Shown in pieces: positions 1-5,642 of a stretch of DNA of 8,200 nt. Location: the NCBI GenBank assembly GCA_017959625.1, contig JAGDAG010000204.1, positions 1 to 8,200 of the forward strand, given 5' to 3'. Every line of letters starts with the position of its first letter. Within the stretch, counting starts at the first letter, position 1. The notes under the pieces are model-generated. The model ran no database searches, was not told the origin of the DNA, and worked only from the letters and a program-made list of their open reading frames with translations. Made by a program: the position numbers and the translations under genes. Source of the DNA: Abditibacteriota bacterium. Its GTDB lineage: Bacteria > Armatimonadota > UBA5829.

Positions 1-1
1 C

Positions 2-769
2 CCTCTGAACACCTCCGGCTTCGGTATCTATACAAAGGAAAAAGGGAAAAAAGAGGTTTATGCAGGCTTCGTTTACGTTCCCATCAACTGCGGAAGGGCC
101 ATAGACGCCTCCGTTCCCCTCTCCGGCAGGGAGCAGACCGTCACCGTGGCGATGCCTCTTTACGGCTGTGTGAAGACCCTTTATATCGGCGTGACAAAGG
201 GCTCCATGGCAGTTGCGGCTCCGGAATACAAAACCGAGAAGCCCGGGGTGTTTTACGGCTCCTCCATCACCCAGGGCGGGTGCGCTTCCCGGCCGGGGAA
301 CAGCTATCAGGGGATAATGTCCAGATCTATGGATATGAACTATATCAACCTGGGCTTCAGCGGCAGCGGCAGGGGGGAAAAGACCATTGCCGATTATACC
401 GCCGGGCTGGATATGTCGGCTTTCGTTCTGGACTACGACCATAACGCCCCCACCGCCGAGCATCTGCAAAACACCCATTACGCCTTTTACGAGACGGTCC
501 GGGCAGCCCATCCCGATATCCCGATAGTGATGGTGACAAGGCCGGTCATTTCTCCTTCTCCCGATGAAAAAGAACGGATACGCATAGTCCGGGCATCCTG
601 GGAGAAAGCAAAGAAAAACGGAGACAAAAACGTATATTTTATAGACGGCTCCAGATTTATGCAGGGCTATGCGGCCGACGCCTGGTGCGTGGACGGGACG
701 CATCCCAACGATTTCGGCTTCGTGCTTATGGCAAAGGCCATGGAAAAAGTGCTTAAGCCTCTGCTTTGA
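2..769 (+). CDS. SGNH/GDSL-family hydrolase (esterase), N-terminus cut by window edge
   Basis: The reading frame is open from the left edge (first full codon at base 2) to a TGA at 767-769, giving 255 visible residues. GTG 146 and ATG 152 lie in this frame, but clear domain sequence precedes them, so the true start is upstream of the window. An N-terminal beta-rich accessory domain (about residues 1-75, with the MPLYGCVKTLYIGV stretch typical of such esterases) leads into an SGNH hydrolase domain. Block I is YGSSITQGGCASRPG, where GSS replaces the usual GDS and Ser88 is the expected nucleophile. The SGSGR segment and the DHN triplet (DYDHNAP) fit the oxyanion-hole blocks, and DGTHPND supplies Asp231 and His234 of the triad. 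Family members hydrolyse ester bonds, often acyl groups on carbohydrates; the substrate here is unknown. Localisation cannot be judged without the N-terminus. The diguanylate cyclase gene follows after 29 bases with no terminator between. The family call is firm; the substrate is not. Confidence 0.88.
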   Translation, partial: PLNTSGFGIYTKEKGKKEVYAGFVYVPINCGRAIDASVPLSGREQTVTVAMPLYGCVKTLYIGVTKGSMAVAAPEYKTEKPGVFYGSSITQGGCASRPGNSYQGIMSRSMDMNYINLGFSGSGRGEKTIADYTAGLDMSAFVLDYDHNAPTAEHLQNTHYAFYETVRAAHPDIPIVMVTRPVISPSPDEKERIRIVRASWEKAKKNGDKNVYFIDGSRFMQGYAADAWCVDGTHPNDFGFVLMAKAMEKVLKPLL

Positions 770-798
770 CCCAAAGGGTATAAACAGGATACGAAAAA

Positions 799-2052
799 AT
801 GAACGAACACGCTTCCCTGTCGGAATCCAGGCTTAAAAGCGCCGTATTTGCATTGGGGATATGCTGGATACTGCTTTTGCTGGTTTTCGGTATAGGCACC
901 CTGCGGATATCGGTTTTTGCTTCCAGAGCGGAAAAGCAGGTGTACAGCCTTTCCCGGATGACAAGCGCCTCGGCAATGCTCCTGAAGGGCTCGGCCGTCC
1001 TGACCGAACAGGTCCGGCTTTTTGTCCTCACCGGCAGGGAAGAATATATGAACGCTTATTTTTATGAAGCGGAAAGCGAGCAGACCAGGGACAAGGCCCT
1101 GGCCATAGTCCACAGGCAGAACGATCCCCGCCTGGACGAGCTGTTTCTGCAGGGGCTCAACGCTTCCCGCGAACTGATGCAGACGGAATACCATGCCATG
1201 AAGCTGGCCTGTCTGGCTTACGGCATAGCGTCCCAGCCCCGGGAGGTAGCCGGCTATCCTCTCACCGTGGAAGAACAGGCTCTGAGCCCTGCGGAAAAAA
1301 GGGAACGGGCGCTGAATATGCTCATAGACAGCAGTTACGCCGCCTCAAAAGCGGAGATCAACCGGGCCGCCGAAGAATTTGCCCGGCAGGTTTCCACCAA
1401 GTCGGAAAACTCGGCATGGTATCAGATACGCCTTCTGAACCACAATATCATGCTTATGAGGATAGGGCTGGCGGCGTCGCTGGCAGTGTTTCTCGGCTTT
1501 ATGTTCGTTTTTCTTGTTGCATGGCGCTACCGGGAAAACCAGACGAAGATGCTCAGGGAATACAGGAACAAATTCAGGGAACAGGAAAAGATCAATCTCA
1601 GCGACCATCTCACCGGGCTGCCCAACAGATTGTGGCTCCATGAATTCATAGGCTCCAGACTGGCGGACCTTTCGGAGAATCCCGATCTGTACGTGGCGTG
1701 TGTGGATATCGATTTCTTTAAGTCCATAAACGATACCTACGGGCACGTCGAAGGCGATAACGTGCTCTGCAGAGTTGCGGAAGTGTTTGAAAAGATCAAT
1801 GACGAGTGCGGCAGCTTTTGCGCCAGATGGGGCGGCGACGAGTTCGTTTTTATTTTTCAGGCAAAAGACAACGCAGAGGCGGAAACGTTCCGGTTCAAGG
1901 TGAAGGAAGCCGTGAGCATTTCCAATGAAGGGCAAAAAACAAAGATAAGCATTTCCATGGGGTTTGCGCGGTGCGATTCCGCCATATTCGAGGAAACGCT
2001 TAAAAAGGCCGACAAAGAGCTTTACGAGGATAAAAAAACAAAACACCTGTGA
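799..2052 (+). CDS. Membrane-anchored diguanylate cyclase (GGDEF domain) with helical extracytoplasmic sensor
   Basis: This is predicted to make cyclic di-GMP from two GTP at the inner face of the membrane. The 417 residues run as a short cytoplasmic N-terminus, a transmembrane helix (about 14-35), a mostly helical extracytoplasmic region (36-219), a second transmembrane helix (220-242), a charged helical linker (243-266) and a GGDEF domain (267-417). The sensor segment near 55-90 (SAVLTEQVRLFVLTGREEY) resembles four-helix-bundle/CHASE3-type ligand domains. The catalytic domain keeps DHLTGLPNR, the metal-binding Asp303 in VDIDFF, NDTYGH, GD at 319-320, and the signature RWGGDEF with GGDEF at 345-349, so activity is likely. 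The RxxD inhibitory site expected five residues before GGDEF is absent (ECGS at 336-339), so classical product inhibition should be missing. There is no EAL domain. The ATG at 799 has a weak Shine-Dalgarno, AGGA at 786-789. The ligand is unknown. Confidence 0.93.
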   Translation: MNEHASLSESRLKSAVFALGICWILLLLVFGIGTLRISVFASRAEKQVYSLSRMTSASAMLLKGSAVLTEQVRLFVLTGREEYMNAYFYEAESEQTRDKALAIVHRQNDPRLDELFLQGLNASRELMQTEYHAMKLACLAYGIASQPREVAGYPLTVEEQALSPAEKRERALNMLIDSSYAASKAEINRAAEEFARQVSTKSENSAWYQIRLLNHNIMLMRIGLAASLAVFLGFMFVFLVAWRYRENQTKMLREYRNKFREQEKINLSDHLTGLPNRLWLHEFIGSRLADLSENPDLYVACVDIDFFKSINDTYGHVEGDNVLCRVAEVFEKINDECGSFCARWGGDEFVFIFQAKDNAEAETFRFKVKEAVSISNEGQKTKISISMGFARCDSAIFEETLKKADKELYEDKKTKHL

Positions 2053-2121
2053 GAGTATCGCCCGGAGAGAGGCCCGTCCGGCGGCTTCTTTCGCAGAACC
2101 GTTTTCCCGGCATTGAACAAT

Positions 2122-2781
2122 ATGGATAAAATCAAACCGTTTGCGGATCCCGCCGCTTATGAAAACTACGAAAAGACCCTTCGCGAGAAAGGCGTTTTTC
2201 CCGTGGCGGGGGTGGATGAAGCGGGCAGGGGGCCCATTGCCGGCCCGGTGGTGGCCGCCGCGGTGATACTTGCTCCGGATGCGGATACCGGAGATATAGA
2301 CGATTCCAAAAAGCTTTCCGAGGAAAAACGCGAGGCCCTCTTCGACAGGATATACGGTATGGCAGTAAGCGTGGGGGTCGGGATAGTAGGCCCCGGGGAG
2401 ATCGACGAACTGAATATCCTGCGGGCCACCCACAAGGCTATGGCTCTCGCCGTCGGGGATCTTAAGGAAAAACCTGCCCTGGCGCTGGTGGACGGCCTCC
2501 CGGTGAAGGGGCTGCCCGTCAGGCATGAAGCCTTTGTAAAGGGGGACAGCCTGATAAAAAGCATCGGAGCAGCCTCCATAATCGCCAAGGTCACCCGGGA
2601 CAGGCTCATGTATGCGCTGGATAAGGAATATCCGGAATACGGATTTGCCGATCACAAGGGCTACGGAACAAAAAAACACATCCTGGCCGTCCGGCGGTTC
2701 GGGATACTTCCCTGCCACAGGAAAAGCTTTGAGCCCATAAAGAGCATGCTTTGCGGAGGAACGCTTTTTGATGAGTTTTAA
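2122..2781 (+). CDS. rnhB: Ribonuclease HII
   Basis: RNase HII cuts the RNA strand of RNA/DNA hybrids and starts removal of single ribonucleotides misincorporated in DNA. From the ATG at 2122 the protein has 219 residues, a normal length. The four metal-binding carboxylates are visible: Asp32 and Glu33 in VDEAGRGPIAGPV, Asp124 in LVDGLP and Asp142 in KGDSLIKSIGAASIIAKV. DSKKLSE, TRDRLM, the YGFADHKGYGTKKH segment and the C-terminal CHRKSFEPI are also classic for the family. A TTG at 2113 is an alternative in-frame start. Neither start has a convincing Shine-Dalgarno, and I prefer ATG because it is the stronger codon. The gene sits 69 bases after the diguanylate cyclase, and its last 11 bases overlap the start of the yraN-like gene. 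That rnhB-yraN pairing is common in bacteria and suggests coupled translation. Nothing appears damaged. Confidence 0.96.
   Translation: MDKIKPFADPAAYENYEKTLREKGVFPVAGVDEAGRGPIAGPVVAAAVILAPDADTGDIDDSKKLSEEKREALFDRIYGMAVSVGVGIVGPGEIDELNILRATHKAMALAVGDLKEKPALALVDGLPVKGLPVRHEAFVKGDSLIKSIGAASIIAKVTRDRLMYALDKEYPEYGFADHKGYGTKKHILAVRRFGILPCHRKSFEPIKSMLCGGTLFDEF
2755..2760 (+). promoter_or_regulatory. Shine-Dalgarno for the yraN-like gene
   Basis: GGAGGA lies inside the 3' end of rnhB, 10 bases before ATG 2771. It decides the start of the downstream gene in favour of ATG 2771 over the TTG at 2768. It also makes translational coupling with rnhB plausible. Confidence 0.75.
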
Positions 2782-3157
2782 CGGCAGACGGAAACAGACC
2801 GGGGCGGCGGCGGAACAGGCGGCGGCGGAATATCTCGAGAGGGCCGGATACTCCGTGCTTTTCAGAAACTGGTACGGCAAGACCGGCGAGCTGGACATAG
2901 TCTGCAGGCTGAAGGATACCATACATATCGTTGAGGTCCGCTGCAGAAAGGAGTCATCTCCCGTGGACCCTCTGGAAACGGTGACCAAAAAGAAGGCGGA
3001 GGCTCTTCTGAGGACCGCCGGGGAATTCCTGTACGTCCACGGCTTCTCGGAGGATTACGTTTCCATAGACCTGTTGTCCTGCCGCAGCGGCAGGGACGGA
3101 GTGCAGGTGGTCTCGTTTCTGGAAAACGTCCTTCAGAGCAGCAGTATGTTTTTGTGA
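2771..3157 (+). CDS. yraN: YraN/UPF0102 family endonuclease-like protein
   Basis: This is a 128-residue protein of the UPF0102 family, small proteins with a PD-(D/E)XK/Holliday-junction-resolvase-like fold whose biochemical role is poorly defined. The N-terminus shows the family pattern GAAAEQAAAEYLERAGY, followed by LFRNWYGKTGELDIV (the conserved Glu and Asp of the nuclease core) and then HIVEVRCR. The EVR in place of EVK is common in this family, so I do not read it as inactivation. The C-terminal part (VDPLETVTKKKAEALLRTA and SIDLLS) also fits. The start at ATG 2771 is supported by the upstream GGAGGA. The gene overlaps rnhB by 11 bases and is probably cotranscribed with it. Its 3' end overlaps the end of the convergent comF gene by 25 bases, and no terminator hairpin is evident there. 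Family assignment is confident; function is inferred only from family. Confidence 0.92.
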   Translation: MSFNGRRKQTGAAAEQAAAEYLERAGYSVLFRNWYGKTGELDIVCRLKDTIHIVEVRCRKESSPVDPLETVTKKKAEALLRTAGEFLYVHGFSEDYVSIDLLSCRSGRDGVQVVSFLENVLQSSSMFL

Positions 3158-3876
3158 ACCGGCGCGAACCTTGCGTTGGCAAAGGTGACGCACCAGGGGA
3201 CCGCCCCTTCCTTCCTCAGCAGCGCGGAGAGCTCGTTCAGGGTGGCGCCGGAGGTGGTGACGTCGTCGCAGATCACTATGCATTTCCCCTTCAGTTTTCC
3301 CTTCCATCCGCTTTTCACCGAAAAGGTGTCCTTTACGTTTTTCCTGCGCTGCTCTTCGTCGTCTCCCAGAGAGGCCTGGTTCTTTCCGGAGGCGGTTTTT
3401 TTGAATATACCGTAAAACGGCAGGCCTTTCTTTTTTGAAACAAGCTTCCCCAAAAGGATATTATGGTCGTAGGTCCTTTTAAGGCGCTCCGCGGGGTGCA
3501 TGGGGATGCACGTCAGAAAATCGGCGTCTTTTGGGAACGCGGCTTTTTCGGCTATAGCCTCTGCCATGAATTCCAGATAAACGTATCCGCCGCCGTATTT
3601 GGCCTTTTTGACTATGGCGGCAGACACCTCGTTGTAGGCGAACACGGAAGAGCAGCGCCTGAAAGACGGAAGAGAAGAGGCGCATTTCGGGCATATCTCC
3701 CGGTCCTGCCGGCTGCCCGAACAGACGGCGCAGCCTTCGGAGCCTATGGCTTCCAGATACTTTCCGCAGTCGCCGCAAACAGGGGCTCCCGCCGTTTTTC
3801 CGCAAACGATGCAGTGCGTGGGGAAAAGAATGCCGTCCTTTACGGCCCGAAGCGCTTTTGTGAAGAGGTCGTCCAT
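3133..3876 (-). CDS. comF: ComF-family protein: double zinc finger plus phosphoribosyltransferase domain
   Basis: The 247 residues match the ComF/GntX family, linked to DNA uptake in competent bacteria but also widespread in non-competent ones. Two pairs of CxxC motifs form the N-terminal zinc-binding region: Cys22/25 with Cys34/37, and Cys49/52 with Cys62/65. The type I phosphoribosyltransferase domain follows, with IPMHPAERLKRTYDHN (124-139), the KNQASL and RRKNVKDTF segments, and the PRPP-binding loop VICDDVTTSGATL (201-213). The two adjacent aspartates of the PRPP loop are intact. ATG 3876 is the only good start before the cysteine cluster and places the cluster where family members have it. 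It has no Shine-Dalgarno and lies 3 bases after the T8 tract of the prs terminator. Expression presumably depends on read-through from prs or on an unseen internal promoter. No other competence genes are in view, so a role in DNA uptake is not supported here. Confidence 0.9.
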   Translation of the reverse strand: MDDLFTKALRAVKDGILFPTHCIVCGKTAGAPVCGDCGKYLEAIGSEGCAVCSGSRQDREICPKCASSLPSFRRCSSVFAYNEVSAAIVKKAKYGGGYVYLEFMAEAIAEKAAFPKDADFLTCIPMHPAERLKRTYDHNILLGKLVSKKKGLPFYGIFKKTASGKNQASLGDDEEQRRKNVKDTFSVKSGWKGKLKGKCIVICDDVTTSGATLNELSALLRKEGAVPWCVTFANARFAPVHKNILLL

Positions 3877-3879
3877 AGC

Positions 3880-3916
3880 AAAAAAAACAAACCGGCAAAC
3901 CTGGGTTTGCCGGTTT
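3880..3916 (-). terminator. Intrinsic terminator after prs
   Basis: On the - strand a perfect 12-bp stem (AAACCGGCAAAC pairing with GTTTGCCGGTTT, loop CCAG) is followed by G and eight T residues. It begins 7 bases after the prs TAG stop (3924-3926), the classic form of a rho-independent terminator. The T-tract ends 3 bases before the comF ATG, so the terminator also occupies the place of the comF leader. Confidence 0.9.
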
Positions 3917-3923
3917 CGCGTAT

Positions 3924-4871
3924 CTACTTGAAAAGGCTTGACATAGGGATATTGCTGTGTATCCTGTTGATAGCGTCCGCAAGGATAGGCCCGCATTTTA
4001 TGGTCTTGAATTTTTCGGGGGCGTTTTCCTTTCTGGGGATCGTATCCAGAGTGATGATCTCCTTTATCTCCGGACGGTCGAGCTTTTTGAAGCACTCCCC
4101 GGTGAACAGCCCGTGGGTGGCGGCAACGTATATCTCAGGCTTGCAGCCGTTTTCGAGAAGGGTATCCACGCATTCGTTTATGGAGCCGCCGGTGCGTATC
4201 ATATCCTCGGTGATTATGGGTATCTTTCCCTTCACGTCCCCCGCAAGGTGGGAGATGGAGGTCTCCATATGGTCCGGATGGAATTTGTAGCAAACGGCCA
4301 GGGGAGCGCCCACTCTGCTGGATATCTGCCTCGTGTGCTTTGCCCTGCCTTCGTCGGGGGATATGAATATTATGTTGTCCAGCTTTTTCTCGATGAAATA
4401 ATTGGAAAACAAAGGAATGGCGGTGAGATGATCCACGGGAATGTTGAAAAAGCCCTGGATGGCTCCCGCATGGAGATCCATGGACACCACCCTGTCGGCG
4501 CCGGCCGTGGTGAGCAGGTCGGCCACGAGCTTTGCCGAGATCGCTTCGCGGGGAGCATCCTTTTTTTCCTGGCAGGCGTAGCCGTAATACGGAATGACGC
4601 AGGTGATCCTTGACGCCGAAGCCCTTTTCAGAGCGTCCAGCATGATGAGCAGCTCCATGATGTTTTTGTCAACGTGGGGAGGGCAGGTGGGCTGCACCAC
4701 AAAGGCGTCGACGCCTCTAACCGAATCCTCAAAGCGAACGTAGCATTCGCCGTCGGAAAATCTTTTGATCACGGTTTTGCCCACCTGTATGCCCAGCTTT
4801 TCCGCAATGTCTTCTGCCAGCATGGGATGAGCGGTTCCGCTAAAGATCTTTAAGTCACCGGGGTAAACCAC
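3924..4871 (-). CDS. prs: Ribose-phosphate pyrophosphokinase (PRPP synthase), divergent active site
   Basis: This is predicted to form PRPP from ribose 5-phosphate and ATP, feeding nucleotide, histidine, tryptophan and NAD synthesis. At 315 residues it is full length and aligns end to end with the Escherichia and Bacillus enzymes. Conserved parts include FSDGE (38-42), MELLIMLDALKRASA, PYYGYA, ISAKLVADLL, the MDLHA catalytic histidine (His134), IQGFF, PVDHL, GDVKGK, ATHG and the C-terminal SSLF. Several usually invariant positions differ. The ATP-contact ARQDRK is ACQEKK (99-104). SPDxGGVxRAR is SPDEGRAKHTR (171-181). The flexible-loop DKRR is YKFH (195-198), keeping Lys196 but not the key arginine. 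The PRPP loop VDDMIDTGGT is TEDMIRTGGS (221-230). The GTG start at 4871 is set by AAGGAG 6 bases upstream, below a strong promoter. It could be a variant synthase subgroup or a paralogue with altered activity. Confidence 0.92.
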   Translation of the reverse strand: MVYPGDLKIFSGTAHPMLAEDIAEKLGIQVGKTVIKRFSDGECYVRFEDSVRGVDAFVVQPTCPPHVDKNIMELLIMLDALKRASASRITCVIPYYGYACQEKKDAPREAISAKLVADLLTTAGADRVVSMDLHAGAIQGFFNIPVDHLTAIPLFSNYFIEKKLDNIIFISPDEGRAKHTRQISSRVGAPLAVCYKFHPDHMETSISHLAGDVKGKIPIITEDMIRTGGSINECVDTLLENGCKPEIYVAATHGLFTGECFKKLDRPEIKEIITLDTIPRKENAPEKFKTIKCGPILADAINRIHSNIPMSSLFK

Positions 4872-4877
4872 AATAAG

Positions 4878-4883
4878 CTCCTT
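4878..4883 (-). promoter_or_regulatory. Shine-Dalgarno for prs GTG start
   Basis: AAGGAG on the - strand ends 6 bases before the GTG at 4871. No ATG exists near the protein's N-terminus (the next in-frame Met is residue 17, inside conserved sequence), so this site fixes the non-ATG start. Confidence 0.8.
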
Positions 4884-4920
4884 GATTTTCTGAGTAAAAC
4901 AAAAGTATTTCTACACTATT

Positions 4921-4949
4921 ATTATAGTATTTTTTTGCGGATTATTCAA
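4921..4949 (-). promoter_or_regulatory. Sigma70-type promoter for prs
   Basis: On the - strand, TTGAAT (4949-4944) and a perfect TATAAT (4926-4921) are separated by exactly 17 bases. Transcription would start near 4914, leaving a leader of roughly 40 bases with the Shine-Dalgarno. The local region is far more A+T-rich than the rest of the window. The promoter lies entirely in the 86-base gap between the MBL hydrolase stop and prs, so prs can be expressed independently of the upstream genes. I see no operator or riboswitch structure. Confidence 0.8.
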
Positions 4950-4957
4950 GGCGCTGT

Positions 4958-5596
4958 TCAGGACATGAACAAAAGATACGGGTTGTTTGCCCTTTCATAG
5001 CCTACGGTGGTCCTGCTGCCGTGCCCGGGGTACAAAACCGTGCTGTCCGGAAGGGTGAGTATCTTGTTTTTGATACTGTTCATAAGCTCCTCTTCGCTGC
5101 CGCCCCACAGATCATAGCGGCCTATGGACTCCCTGAATATGACGTCGCCGCAGAGGGCTCCCGCCGAGGCGATATACACAAGGCTGCCCTTTGTGTGCCC
5201 CGGAGCTTCCAGGACGCGGATATCTTCGCCCAAAAGGGGAAGGGTGTCGCCGTCGGACAAAAAAGTATAGCCGTCGTATTCGGCGTATTCGCTGCGGTCA
5301 AAGCCGAAGTTTATCGCTTCTTCCAGATATATGGGGATGAGCTCCAGGTCCTTTTCGTCCATATATACGGGGGCCTTAAGCTTTTTTGCAAAGGTACCGG
5401 CGGCAAAATTGTGGTCGAAATGGCCGTGGGTGAGAAGGATCGCCTTTACGGAGAGCCCCGCCTCTTTTATGCGTCCGGTAACGAATCCAACGTCGGCGCA
5501 GGGGTCCACGAGGGCGGCCTCTTTTGTGTCGCCGTTCCAAAGTATATACGTGTTGGTGCTGAAGGGGCCTGTGAGAATGGTGGTTATATCGAGCAT
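4958..5596 (-). CDS. MBL-fold metallohydrolase, glyoxalase II-like (YcbL type)
   Basis: This is a cytosolic metallo-beta-lactamase-fold hydrolase of 212 residues, typical of stand-alone bacterial glyoxalase II-like proteins. The metal ligands are all visible: His57, His59, Asp61 and His62 in THGHFDH, His134 in APGHTKGS, Asp151 in CGDVIF and His192 in YPGHGS. The N-terminal GPFSTNTYIL strand, VDPCAD, GRYDLWGGS and the C-terminal ERANNPYL fit this subgroup closely. Such proteins hydrolyse thioesters such as S-lactoylglutathione in some bacteria; the real substrate here is unknown, particularly if the host lacks glutathione. The ATG at 5596 has a good Shine-Dalgarno, AAAGGA at 5602-5607, spacing 5. 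The gene lies 44 bases downstream of the mannosidase, behind a hairpin whose base directly abuts the Shine-Dalgarno. It has no terminator of its own before the prs promoter. Confidence 0.93.
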   Translation of the reverse strand: MLDITTILTGPFSTNTYILWNGDTKEAALVDPCADVGFVTGRIKEAGLSVKAILLTHGHFDHNFAAGTFAKKLKAPVYMDEKDLELIPIYLEEAINFGFDRSEYAEYDGYTFLSDGDTLPLLGEDIRVLEAPGHTKGSLVYIASAGALCGDVIFRESIGRYDLWGGSEEELMNSIKNKILTLPDSTVLYPGHGSRTTVGYERANNPYLLFMS

Positions 5597-5607
5597 ATCT
5601 TTCCTTT

Positions 5608-5642
5608 CGGGGCTCCGGTTGCCCGGAGCCCCGTTCTTTTTT
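5608..5642 (+). terminator. Perfect 11-bp hairpin with T-tract on the + strand, between two - strand genes
   Basis: CGGGGCTCCGG (5608-5618) pairs perfectly with CCGGAGCCCCG (5623-5633) around the loop TTGC. A T-rich run, TTCTTTTTTAT, follows on the + strand, so it reads as an intrinsic terminator for + strand transcription. The flanking genes are both on the - strand, where the stem is preceded by an A-rich run and followed by the AAAGGA ribosome-binding site. For - strand transcripts it would therefore be an intergenic mRNA hairpin rather than a canonical terminator. The structure is certain; its function is not. Confidence 0.7.

Noticed and set aside
146..769. GTG 146 or ATG 152 as the start of the SGNH hydrolase
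   Set aside because: The same frame continues open to base 2 and encodes accessory-domain sequence typical of the family, so these are internal codons.
2053..2121. Possible terminator between the diguanylate cyclase and rnhB
   Set aside because: Only a 5-bp inverted repeat (CCGGA 2062-2066 with TCCGG 2077-2081) and no T-tract; too weak to call. I also saw no clear promoter in this gap.
1345..2988. Long - strand open frame (547 codons) across the diguanylate cyclase, rnhB and yraN
   Set aside because: It spans three well-supported genes and their gaps on the other strand, has low-complexity, arginine/proline-rich composition and no domain; it is a shadow frame.
2971..3000. Inactivated nuclease motif in yraN (EVR instead of EVK)
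   Set aside because: The Arg form of this motif is common in UPF0102 proteins, including the enterobacterial one, so it is not a sign of decay.
3877..4095. In-frame N-terminal extension of comF into prs (73 extra codons)
   Set aside because: The frame is open, but it crosses the prs terminator and the prs coding end, has no family similarity, and ComF homologues begin about where ATG 3876 lies.
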